A stretch of DNA of 5,761 nucleotides from contig JAGODW010000114.1 in NCBI GenBank assembly GCA_017998025.1, positions 1 through 5,761 on the forward strand, given 5' to 3'. The DNA comes from Spirochaetales bacterium (GTDB lineage: Bacteria; Spirochaetota; Spirochaetia; DTKZ01). Within the stretch, counting starts at the first letter, position 1. Every line of letters starts with the position of its first letter. The notes beneath the pieces were generated by a model that worked only from the letters and a program-made list of their open reading frames with translations, had not been told where the DNA came from and did not search any database. A program made the position numbers and the translations under genes. Positions 1 through 5,761 of the stretch are shown here, piece by piece.

Positions 1-1
1 G

Positions 2-493
2 GATATTCTCTATCCGGGCGAAATTTTTGGTGAAATGGCTATTCTGGAAGAAGCACCTCGTTCAGCTAATGCGATTGCTCTGGATAATGTGAAGGCACTT
101 GAATTCAACCGGGCCAATTTTGAAATCCTTATGCGGGGAAATCCGGCCATCGCATTAAAACTATTAAAGTTGTTTACAAAACGGATCTATGATCAACGGC
201 GGCGGTTTATGATATTGACCCTGGAAGATGTTCAAGCCCGGGTAATGGATGTGTTTCTAATGCTGGCAGAAACCGATGCATCCGGCCAGCAGGAGGGAGA
301 GAAACATGAGTTTAAAACTACCATCGAGGATATTGCGCATTGGGCAGGTCTGCCTACCGAGAAGTGTAAAGAAGTGATAAACCATTTCATGAATCAGCAT
401 CGCATTGAAGTGGAGCCAGATAAAATTATTGTGAAAAATTTAAATGAATTCGCCCGGTTTGTGAACTCTCGCCGTAAAAGTGTTGGTATGTAA
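2..493 (+). CDS. Crp/Fnr-family transcriptional regulator, 3' part (5' end outside window)
   Basis: The reading frame is open from base 2 to the TAA at 491-493 and gives 163 residues. The internal ATG at 35 is not the true start, because the family fold already continues upstream of it. Visible residues 5-23 contain PGEIFGEMAIL followed by APRSANA. This is the phosphate-binding cassette of cyclic-nucleotide-binding domains, with the Gly-Glu pair (G10, E11) and the Arg-Ser pair (R20, S21) that hold the cyclic phosphate and ribose in ligand-binding members. A long dimerisation-type helix follows (about 35-80, including KLFTKRIYDQRRRF). The C-terminal region (about 100-155) contains TIEDIAHWAGLPTEKCKEVI, consistent with the winged helix-turn-helix of the Crp family. 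About 60-70 N-terminal residues are missing. The intact cassette makes cAMP or another cyclic nucleotide a plausible effector, but the ligand and target genes are unknown. The next gene starts 50 nt downstream on the same strand, possibly in the same operon. Confidence 0.9.
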   Translation, partial: DILYPGEIFGEMAILEEAPRSANAIALDNVKALEFNRANFEILMRGNPAIALKLLKLFTKRIYDQRRRFMILTLEDVQARVMDVFLMLAETDASGQQEGEKHEFKTTIEDIAHWAGLPTEKCKEVINHFMNQHRIEVEPDKIIVKNLNEFARFVNSRRKSVGM

Positions 494-533
494 AGATCGA
501 GTTTCAGTTTTCTGAACATGAACATTCAACATC

Positions 534-538
534 AGGAG
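534..538 (+). promoter_or_regulatory. Shine-Dalgarno of the AarF/UbiB kinase gene
   Basis: AGGAG lies 5 nt before the GTG at 544. It decides the start: the overlapping GTG at 542 runs straight into a stop (GTG TGG TAA), and no ATG lies at suitable spacing in the right frame. Confidence 0.8.
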
Positions 539-543
539 CCCGT

Positions 544-2211
544 GTGGTAAAAAAACAACCTCAGCAACAATGGAAAACGCAACGCCACTTTAAACGGTAC
601 AGAGAAATTATCTCAGTTTTGATAAAACATGGATTCGGGGACATTATAGAGCACCCAAAGCTCATTACCCGCCCTGCGGATGTGGTGCGGAACTTGAAAC
701 TCTCCCGCTGGGAACGAATCAGAAAGGTCTTTGAGGAACTGGGAATTACCTTTATAAAGTTCGGGCAGTTATTAAGCAATCGTCCAGATCTGCTCTCTCC
801 TGAATTAATTGAAGAATTGGAAAAACTACAATCAGAGGTACCTCCTTTTCCTACTGCGGCTGCTAAAGCATTGATTGAAGAAGAGTATGGGATGCCCCTC
901 GAGAAGCGATTTGCTGATTTTTCCGAAGTTCCGATCGCTTCTGCTTCTATTGCACAGGTTCATACCGCAGTACTACATACGGGAGAGACTGTAGTGGTGA
1001 AGGTTCAACGTCCCGGTCTGGAAGAGGTGATACGGACAGATATTGAGATCATGCTTACGTTTGCCAATATTATTCAGGCCCTTGTGTTGAGATCAGAGAC
1101 CTTAAACCCTATCGCTATCATTGAAGAGTTTGGAAGGTCGCTGGAACGGGAAATAGATTTTCTGGTGGAAGCTTCTCATATGCAGCGGTTCGCAGACATG
1201 TTCTCCCGGAATCCTCATGTACATGTTCCCGCCGTGTATGAAGAGTATACAACCCGAAGGGTCCTTGTAATGGAATGGGTTCAGGGCATTCGGGTTACCG
1301 ATGTTCCCCGGTTAATAGCTGCGGGGAATCATCCGAAGCGTATCGCGCGGTACGGAGCTGAAGTAGTCCTGGAGCAGATTTTTCGGCATGGATTCTTTCA
1401 TGCGGATCCTCATCCGGGAAACATGCTTGTATTAGAGGACGATCGGATCTGTTTCTTAGATTTTGGCATGATGGGAACTATACTCCCCCGCCACCGGGAG
1501 ATACTGAACCAGATTATGGTTGCGATGATCGACGGGGATGAACGGCGCATGGCCCGGGGATTGCTGGAACTGGCCAACAGGAAATCAATCCCGAACATCG
1601 AACAGCTGGAGTACCAGCTGTTCGAGATCCTTGATATGTATGGGAATCGGTCGATCAAGGATATCCATATAGGAGATCTGATCCGAAGAGGGCTCAATTT
1701 GATCCTCTCTTTTCATATCTCATTACCGCCCGGGTTTTTCCTTCTTTCAAAAGCTCTTATCACAGTAGAAGGCGTAGGGTTGCAGCTAGATCCTGAGTTC
1801 AATCTGATGGTACAGATGGAACCTATTGTTCGAAAGATGTTCTTGAAAGAGTTCAGCCCCGAAGGGATCCTTCATGAACTGGGCCGACAGACCCTGCAAA
1901 TATCTTCTCTGGTTAAAACCTTGCCGTCGGATGCACGGGAAGTACTGGAGCGATTGAAAGAAGGAAAGTTGATCCTGGAGATAGACGCAAAAAACCTAAA
2001 GCCTATCCTTGGGGAATGGGATATGATTTCCAAGCGGCTTAGTTTTTCCATTGTGTTGGCGGCTCTGGTAGTAGGATCGTCCATTGTGATCAACTCCCGT
2101 ATTCCGCCCTTTTGGGGAGGGCTCTCTCTCATTGGCGTACTCGGTTTCTTAGGTGCGGGAATTATCGGTTTCTGGCTGCTTCTTTCTATTCTGCGGCAGA
2201 AAAAAATGTAG
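544..2211 (+). CDS. AarF/UbiB/ABC1 family atypical protein kinase-like membrane protein
   Basis: This 555-residue protein starts with GTG and is close in length to E. coli UbiB (about 546). All hallmarks of the ABC1/ADCK/UbiB family are present in order. They are the family-specific KxGQ motif (K72-F-G-Q75, in FIKFGQLLSNRPDLL), the alanine-rich nucleotide loop (ASASIAQVH, 132-140), the ATP-binding lysine K153 in VVVKVQRPG, the catalytic loop HADPHPGN (286-293, D288 and N293) and the metal-binding DFG at D306. Two hydrophobic helices at the C terminus (about 500-517 and 526-550) should anchor it in the inner membrane with the kinase fold in the cytoplasm. Family members have ATPase activity and support ubiquinone or other isoprenoid-lipid metabolism. 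The real substrate here cannot be read from sequence, and no quinone-biosynthesis genes lie nearby, so I give no ubiB symbol. It follows the Crp-type regulator by 50 nt and converges on a tRNA gene only about 8 nt past its stop. Confidence 0.95.
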   Translation: MVKKQPQQQWKTQRHFKRYREIISVLIKHGFGDIIEHPKLITRPADVVRNLKLSRWERIRKVFEELGITFIKFGQLLSNRPDLLSPELIEELEKLQSEVPPFPTAAAKALIEEEYGMPLEKRFADFSEVPIASASIAQVHTAVLHTGETVVVKVQRPGLEEVIRTDIEIMLTFANIIQALVLRSETLNPIAIIEEFGRSLEREIDFLVEASHMQRFADMFSRNPHVHVPAVYEEYTTRRVLVMEWVQGIRVTDVPRLIAAGNHPKRIARYGAEVVLEQIFRHGFFHADPHPGNMLVLEDDRICFLDFGMMGTILPRHREILNQIMVAMIDGDERRMARGLLELANRKSIPNIEQLEYQLFEILDMYGNRSIKDIHIGDLIRRGLNLILSFHISLPPGFFLLSKALITVEGVGLQLDPEFNLMVQMEPIVRKMFLKEFSPEGILHELGRQTLQISSLVKTLPSDAREVLERLKEGKLILEIDAKNLKPILGEWDMISKRLSFSIVLAALVVGSSIVINSRIPPFWGGLSLIGVLGFLGAGIIGFWLLLSILRQKKM

Positions 2212-2227
2212 GAAAAAGAAGCCAGAA
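2170..2227 (-). repeat. Imperfect inverted repeat joining the kinase gene 3' end and the tRNA acceptor end
   Basis: On the + strand TTCTGGC (2170-2176) and TTCTTT (2180-2185) are complementary to the contiguous run AAAGAA-GCCAGAA (2215-2227). This gives 13 possible pairs with a 3-nt bulge. A small hairpin TTCTG-CGG-CAGAA (2189-2201) sits inside the loop. Read on the - strand, the tRNA acceptor 5' strand GCCAGAA is repeated in the tRNA trailer region. There is no T-tract in the position needed for a canonical terminator in either direction. It may be chance in purine/pyrimidine-rich sequence. Confidence 0.4.
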
Positions 2228-2291
2228 GTGGGAATTGAACCCACGACCCACGCTTTACGAGAGCGTTGCTCTGCCCCTGAGCTATTCTGGC
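2220..2291 (-). tRNA. tRNA-Thr (anticodon CGU)
   Basis: The - strand folds into a full cloverleaf. The acceptor stem is GCCAGAA/UUCUGGC with all 7 pairs. U8 and A9 follow, then the D stem GCUC/GAGC with a short 7-nt loop containing GG. The anticodon stem ACGCU/AGCGU has all 5 pairs and loop CUCGUAA. The variable loop is GGGUC, and the T arm GUGGG/CCCAC has loop UUCAAUU. The anticodon CGU (2257-2259) reads the threonine codon ACG, and the G1-C72 and C2-G71 pairs agree with bacterial threonine tRNAs. The discriminator base would be U (2220), and the next bases are not CCA, so the CCA end must be added enzymatically. The gene is convergent with the kinase gene. The T-rich trailer on the - strand (TTCTTTTTCC, then TTTTTTT further on) may assist termination. 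Confidence 0.95.
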
Positions 2292-2339
2292 AATAACAAT
2301 TTATCATATGAGCGTTTTTCAAGACTAGTGTTTTTCATC

Positions 2340-2368
2340 TCTTTACACAGGTTTAGACGGGTTGTCAA
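2340..2368 (-). promoter_or_regulatory. Candidate sigma70-type promoter for tRNA-Thr
   Basis: On the - strand a perfect -35 box TTGACA (2363-2368) is followed after 17 bp by a weak -10-like TAAAGA (2340-2345). Initiation near 2333 would leave a leader of about 40 nt for RNase P to remove. A second -10-like hexamer, TATGAT (2303-2308), lies closer to the tRNA but has no convincing -35. Either could be used. Confidence 0.5.
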
Positions 2369-2393
2369 GGGGGCGCTCTCCCCGCAAAAACGA

Positions 2394-2423
2394 TTGCTGA
2401 AATATGAAAATTCGCTGTAAAAT
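2394..2423 (+). promoter_or_regulatory. Candidate promoter of the caspase-like gene, possibly giving a leaderless mRNA
   Basis: The -10 box TAAAAT (2418-2423, five of six consensus bases) is preceded after 18 bp by a poor -35-like TTGCTG (2394-2399). The ATG at 2432 is only 8 bp past the -10 box, so transcription would begin at or within a couple of bases of the start codon. No Shine-Dalgarno is visible in the 25 nt before that ATG. Confidence 0.45.
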
Positions 2424-2431
2424 AGTAATCG

Positions 2432-4489
2432 ATGAAAAGAATTATTTTTATTACCTGGATAGTTCTTTCCACGAGTCTCCTTCTTTTTTCTCAGGACTTG
2501 TCTCAGACCACCGAGCGGATCGCTCTGGTGATTGGGAATGGGGATTATGAAGGGATGGCAAAACTGGCTAATCCGGTAAACGATGCGGAAGATCTGGGAG
2601 ATACTTTAATCTCGTTAGGATTCGATGTTGAGGTTCTTACGGATGGAACTCTCTATGCAATGGAGGAATCAATACTCCGTTTCAGAGACAAGCTTTCCCG
2701 GTACCCTGACTCCGTAGGATTTTTTTTCTATGCGGGCCATGGAGTCCAATCTGGAGGGGAAAACTATTTAATTCCAGTGGATGCCCGGATCAATTCCGAA
2801 GCTCTCTTGCGGACACGGGCCGTTCCCTTACAGTTCGTGCTGGACAGTCTGAAGGAAGCAACCAACAATCTAAATATTGTAGTACTGGATGCCTGCAGGG
2901 ATAATCCCTTTTCCTGGGCTCGATCCAGCTCCCGGGGGCTTGCCGTAGTCGGGCAACAACCTCCCTCCAGTATAGTTGTGTATTCTACCAGTGCCGGTAG
3001 AATCGCACAGGATGGAACCGGAAGAAACAGTATCTTTACGGAAGAGTTGATGCAGCATCTCAGGACTCCGTGGATCGATATCAGCGAAGTATTACGACGG
3101 ACCGGTGAGGCTGTTCAGTATAGGACAGAGGGAGCCCAGATTCCTGCCATATACAGTCAGTTTTTCGGGTTCTTGTGCCTGCTAGAGGAAGAAGAAGTAG
3201 CAGAGGAAGAGTCGGATCTTATTTACCTTCCTCCTTTTTTCGAAGAAGCTCCCTTTGAGATAAAAGTCCAAATTTCCATGGCTGAAGAGTTGGCATGGGA
3301 AGGTAAATTTCTTTCTGGATGGAAAGTATTGAATGATGAGACTTTTTCCAGCCCGGACCCCTACCTACTTGCAGAAAAGATACGATTTTCCCTGGAGAGA
3401 AGCGATAGCAACGATAATTTTCTTATGTTCGCTTTTTCTGATAGAATCGAAAACTCAGAGGCTGTCGATGAGGAGCTTGAGGCAGTTCCGGAATCCTTTC
3501 CCTTTGATCCACATACCGAATTTCAGAATCTTGACCTCATGCAAAACAATGTTCCTCCTGTCCTTGCCTTAGCCCTGGGAGATTACTATTGCAGGGTATC
3601 CCAGAATTATCCGGAGGGATGGAAGTTATCCAATACGCAGGTACGGGAAGAAGCGTTAAAGTGGTACGGGGCAGCAGAGTCCCATGCTATTTTAGTGGAG
3701 TACTTTAGCATTATTAATTATACAGATATCCTTGCAGATGCAGGAAAGATCTCAGAAGCTGTGAGTCTCCTCCGACAGAAAATCGACCTTTTTCAATCAG
3801 AAGATTTACAGAATGAAAGCGAATCCCTATGGTGGCACCTGGTAGATATACTGGAAAGATCGGGAACCTATACAGAAGCGCTTAACGAGATAGATGCAAA
3901 GATAAAGGATGGTTTAAAGGAGCAAGATCCGGAAAGGACGATGCATTTCTATGAGAGAGCTGCACAGGTTGCTCTGGCTGGGAAAAGAATAGAAGATTTC
4001 AACCGGTATCTATCTCTATTGGAAAAGCAATTCCCGGATCGGAGGGAAACCGGGATACTCTGGCATCGCTACGCTGTTTCCACAGGAGACAAAAAGAGTT
4101 CCGAACAGATAGCGGATCGATTACTGAAACAATATCCGGTAAAATCCCTCCTGGAGGCAGAAGTCCTGGAAGGTCTACTTGATAACTGGCTGGCAGATCC
4201 TTCGGGGTTTCAAGGGGGGCTTGCGTTTTTAGATCGCCATGTAAAGGAGTCGGAGGGGAACCTGTCTCAGCAGTTTATTTACTATATGTACCGATCAGCG
4301 TATCGATTGAAATATGCTGAAAAATCCGCCGATACCGAAGCAACTAAAAAAGCCATGCAAGAATCCCTTGTAGACCTGGATCTAGCAGAGGTGTGCTTTA
4401 AACAGCTGCCTGAACAAAATGAGGAGATACAAGATATCCTGATAGAATTTAGAAACGCAGTGGAAAATATGGAAAATATGAAAGAATAG
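2432..4489 (+). CDS. Exported caspase-like (peptidase C14) protein with TPR-like C-terminal region
   Basis: This protein of 685 residues probably acts outside the cytoplasm. Residues 1-20 look like a signal peptide (MKR, then a hydrophobic run ending LLLFS-QD). No lipobox cysteine is seen. The ATG is forced because a TAA lies in frame just two codons upstream. Residues 28-248 match the caspase-like fold. They include RIALVIGNGDYE on the first strand, the catalytic histidine H103 in FFFYAGHG, the catalytic cysteine C155 in VVLDACRDNPF, and the family's later core segments RGLA, VVYSTSAG and DGTGRNSIFTEEL. Both dyad residues are intact, so activity is plausible. Bacterial caspase homologues usually cleave after Arg or Lys rather than Asp, but specificity here is unknown. 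An acidic linker (about 252-262, rich in Glu) leads to an α-helical second half (about 275-680). Its paired helices (such as YTDILADAGKISEAVSLLRQ and ALNEIDAKI) suggest degenerate TPR repeats for protein binding. A sensor gene begins 40 nt downstream. Confidence 0.88.
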   Translation: MKRIIFITWIVLSTSLLLFSQDLSQTTERIALVIGNGDYEGMAKLANPVNDAEDLGDTLISLGFDVEVLTDGTLYAMEESILRFRDKLSRYPDSVGFFFYAGHGVQSGGENYLIPVDARINSEALLRTRAVPLQFVLDSLKEATNNLNIVVLDACRDNPFSWARSSSRGLAVVGQQPPSSIVVYSTSAGRIAQDGTGRNSIFTEELMQHLRTPWIDISEVLRRTGEAVQYRTEGAQIPAIYSQFFGFLCLLEEEEVAEEESDLIYLPPFFEEAPFEIKVQISMAEELAWEGKFLSGWKVLNDETFSSPDPYLLAEKIRFSLERSDSNDNFLMFAFSDRIENSEAVDEELEAVPESFPFDPHTEFQNLDLMQNNVPPVLALALGDYYCRVSQNYPEGWKLSNTQVREEALKWYGAAESHAILVEYFSIINYTDILADAGKISEAVSLLRQKIDLFQSEDLQNESESLWWHLVDILERSGTYTEALNEIDAKIKDGLKEQDPERTMHFYERAAQVALAGKRIEDFNRYLSLLEKQFPDRRETGILWHRYAVSTGDKKSSEQIADRLLKQYPVKSLLEAEVLEGLLDNWLADPSGFQGGLAFLDRHVKESEGNLSQQFIYYMYRSAYRLKYAEKSADTEATKKAMQESLVDLDLAEVCFKQLPEQNEEIQDILIEFRNAVENMENMKE

Positions 4490-4492
4490 TGC

Positions 4493-4515
4493 ACAGACAT
4501 AACTCGATGGTCTGT
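4493..4515 (+). other. Hairpin between the caspase-like gene and the sensor gene
   Basis: ACAGAC (4493-4498) is complementary to GTCTGT (4510-4515). Two further A-T pairs (4499-4500 with 4507-4508) form if G4509 is bulged, leaving a loop AACTCG. No T-tract follows, so it is not a classical intrinsic terminator. It lies 4-37 nt past the upstream stop and 14 nt before the next ATG, so it could affect mRNA processing or translation of the downstream gene. Function is inferred only from position. Confidence 0.4.
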
Positions 4516-4529
4516 AATGGTAGCGGTGA

Positions 4530-5761
4530 ATGATAAACTCAAGAACGCTGAAGGAGAATTTTTACTTCTTTCTTCCTATTGCAAGCATTACCTCTCTTTC
4601 CATAATTGTAGCTGCATTTTTCCTTTCTACCCTTTTTATTTCTCAATTTACCCGGATTCTCCAGGCACAGGAAGCAGAACGAATTGAGGCAGCTATCCAT
4701 CTGTTTTCCCAGGTACATTTCCGCAGTATTCCCTCGTTTCTTTCGCTCATGGACGAGAAACCAATTCAGGATTTTCTCTATGGAAGGGGAGATCCCCGGG
4801 AACGAGCTCTTAGGGCTCTCCAGATACTTGACAGGGCGTGGGTAAACAACGAATTAATCGATTCTGTCTATCTGTATAGCTCAGTTTCGGGCATTCTTTC
4901 CACCCGATCTGGATGGGAGAAGGATCATTGCAGTGATCCAGAACTTCTCCCTTTCCTGAGTAAACTGAGAAGCTATGGAACTCAGCTCTACTATATGCGT
5001 AGAACCATATTGGAAGGGGATAAAGAACCGAGGAATTTGTTTACGATCGTCTTTGGATCTCTACCAGAAGCAAAGGACCGTATTCGATATGCATTGATTG
5101 TGAACCTATCCGAGCAAAGAATTCGGGCAGTGATTTCGGATGCTGCTTCATACTCAACCCTCTTCATTCTCGATAAAGATAGACGCTTTCTTTCCCACCC
5201 CAGATCAGAATTCTTTGGAACAGCAGCGGAGAAGGATAGAAGGTTTACTCAAATTCTCCAGAGCCCGACTCCCCGCGGAGCAAAAACGATTCTAGGGGAA
5301 GACGGAGAACGCTGGATCGCTACATGGGAAGACCATCCGGAGATCCCCTGGCGGTTTATAACCCTTGCTTCGGAGAAGACAGTTTTTTCCCCATTGTTCC
5401 GTGTACGGAATAGGGTGGTGATTACTGCAGGGGCTTTGCTGGGTATCGTGCTATCTGCGGCATACCTCCTTTCGCTCCGCATTACGAGGCGTGTCCAGAG
5501 GAAAAACCGGATACTCCGTCTGTTAAGGGAGGAGATGGAAGAAGAATCTTCCGGTGAAGGAGTATTCCATCAGAATCCAATCGAACCTTTTTTTTTCCAT
5601 TGGAAGAAACCTCCCTCTATTGCTCTCCTTGTTCTGGAGAAGACAGATGGTGGACAACCCGGAAGAATACAATTTCAGGATATAGAAGAGTTTATTGAAG
5701 GCCAATTGCATGTTGTTACAGGTAATGCAGATGTAATTGAACTTTCCGAACGGACCTGTTT
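4530..5761 (+). CDS. Transmembrane sensor protein with Cache-like extracytoplasmic domain, 5' part (3' end outside window)
   Basis: The frame is open from the ATG at 4530 to the right edge (410 full codons). A TGA lies directly before this ATG in frame. Its Shine-Dalgarno is poor (GCGGTGA abuts the start). The good AAGGAG at 4551-4556 has no usable start codon after it in frame, so the ATG is preferred. TM helix 1 spans about 11-38 (FFLPIASITSLSIIVAAFF). An extracytoplasmic region of about 255 residues follows, and TM helix 2 covers about 296-316 (VVITAGALLGIVLSAAYLL). A basic cytoplasmic stretch (RITRRVQRKNR) comes next. The segment around 210-230 (TLFILDKDRRFLSHPRSEFFG) resembles the distal subdomain of double-Cache ligand sensors. 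The cytoplasmic part seen so far shows no HAMP, GGDEF or kinase motif. Its layout recalls membrane-bound AraC-family regulators, in which the helix-turn-helix lies at the far C terminus, but that part is missing, so the output type is a guess. The gene follows the caspase-like gene by 40 nt, probably in one operon. Confidence 0.8.
   Translation, partial: MINSRTLKENFYFFLPIASITSLSIIVAAFFLSTLFISQFTRILQAQEAERIEAAIHLFSQVHFRSIPSFLSLMDEKPIQDFLYGRGDPRERALRALQILDRAWVNNELIDSVYLYSSVSGILSTRSGWEKDHCSDPELLPFLSKLRSYGTQLYYMRRTILEGDKEPRNLFTIVFGSLPEAKDRIRYALIVNLSEQRIRAVISDAASYSTLFILDKDRRFLSHPRSEFFGTAAEKDRRFTQILQSPTPRGAKTILGEDGERWIATWEDHPEIPWRFITLASEKTVFSPLFRVRNRVVITAGALLGIVLSAAYLLSLRITRRVQRKNRILRLLREEMEEESSGEGVFHQNPIEPFFFHWKKPPSIALLVLEKTDGGQPGRIQFQDIEEFIEGQLHVVTGNADVIELSERTC

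Noticed and set aside
35..493. ATG at 35 as the true start of the regulator
   Set aside because: Codons upstream of it (PGEIFGE) belong to the conserved phosphate-binding cassette, so the gene begins outside the window.
503..525. Small repeats before the kinase gene: TTCAG-TTTT-CTGAA and tandem GAACAT
   Set aside because: A 5-bp stem and a 6-bp tandem repeat are within chance expectation in a 50-nt gap. They do not match a Crp or Fnr half-site pair, and the stem lacks a following T-tract for termination.
2221..2291. tRNA as an integration (att) site of a mobile element
   Set aside because: Only a 7-bp repeat of the acceptor strand is present, and no integrase or other mobile-element gene is visible in the window.
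2112..2420. Open frame overlapping the kinase 3' end and the tRNA
   Set aside because: It is out of frame with the kinase, runs through the antisense of a clear tRNA, and gives a sequence with no recognisable motif.
2552..2940. Argument that the caspase-like protein auto-cleaves at Arg164 or Arg168 after the catalytic cysteine
   Set aside because: The RGLA segment there is a conserved core motif of the family, so basic residues in it are not by themselves evidence of a processing site.
4282..4542. Minus-strand open frames inside the caspase-like and sensor genes (also 561-779, 1410-1697, 1872-2132, 2870-3058, 5249-5482, 5523-5711)
   Set aside because: They lie antisense to well-supported genes, have no recognisable domains and no supporting ribosome-binding context that I can see.
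4517..4690. ATG at 4517 as a start for a small protein before the sensor
   Set aside because: Its frame closes within about 60 codons and is a different frame from the one encoding the TM helix and sensor domain, with no family resemblance.

Overview
This window is bacterial DNA of moderate G+C (mid to upper 40s by eye). It holds four protein genes on the + strand and one tRNA gene on the - strand. The lineage cannot be fixed from the sequence alone. A Crp-type regulator, an AarF/UbiB kinase, a secreted caspase-TPR protein and a Cache-type membrane sensor together would suit a spirochaete or a similar free-living anaerobe, but that is a low-confidence inference.

Left block (1-2211): the 3' part of a Crp/Fnr-family regulator, with its cyclic-nucleotide pocket and C-terminal helix-turn-helix region, is cut by the window edge. 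After 50 nt comes a complete AarF/UbiB/ABC1 atypical kinase gene with a GTG start and a good Shine-Dalgarno. No terminator separates the two, so they may share a transcript.

Middle block (2212-2431): a tRNA-Thr with anticodon CGU lies on the - strand, converging on the kinase gene and ending about 8 nt from its stop codon. A roughly 140-bp divergent intergenic region holds a candidate tRNA promoter and a candidate promoter for the next + strand gene. That promoter's -10 box is only 8 bp from the start codon and there is no Shine-Dalgarno, so the mRNA may be leaderless.

Right block (2432-5761): a 685-residue exported protein has an N-terminal caspase-like (peptidase C14) domain with both catalytic residues (H103, C155), an acidic linker and a long helical TPR-like C-terminal half. 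It is followed after 40 nt by a partial gene running off the right edge. That gene encodes a membrane protein with TM helix 1, a ~255-residue extracytoplasmic region resembling a Cache sensor, TM helix 2 and the start of a cytoplasmic output region. The spacing suggests co-transcription of an extracytoplasmic protease-like protein and a transmembrane sensor. This pair is the most interesting part of the window, although each component belongs to a known type of family and nothing here proves a new system.
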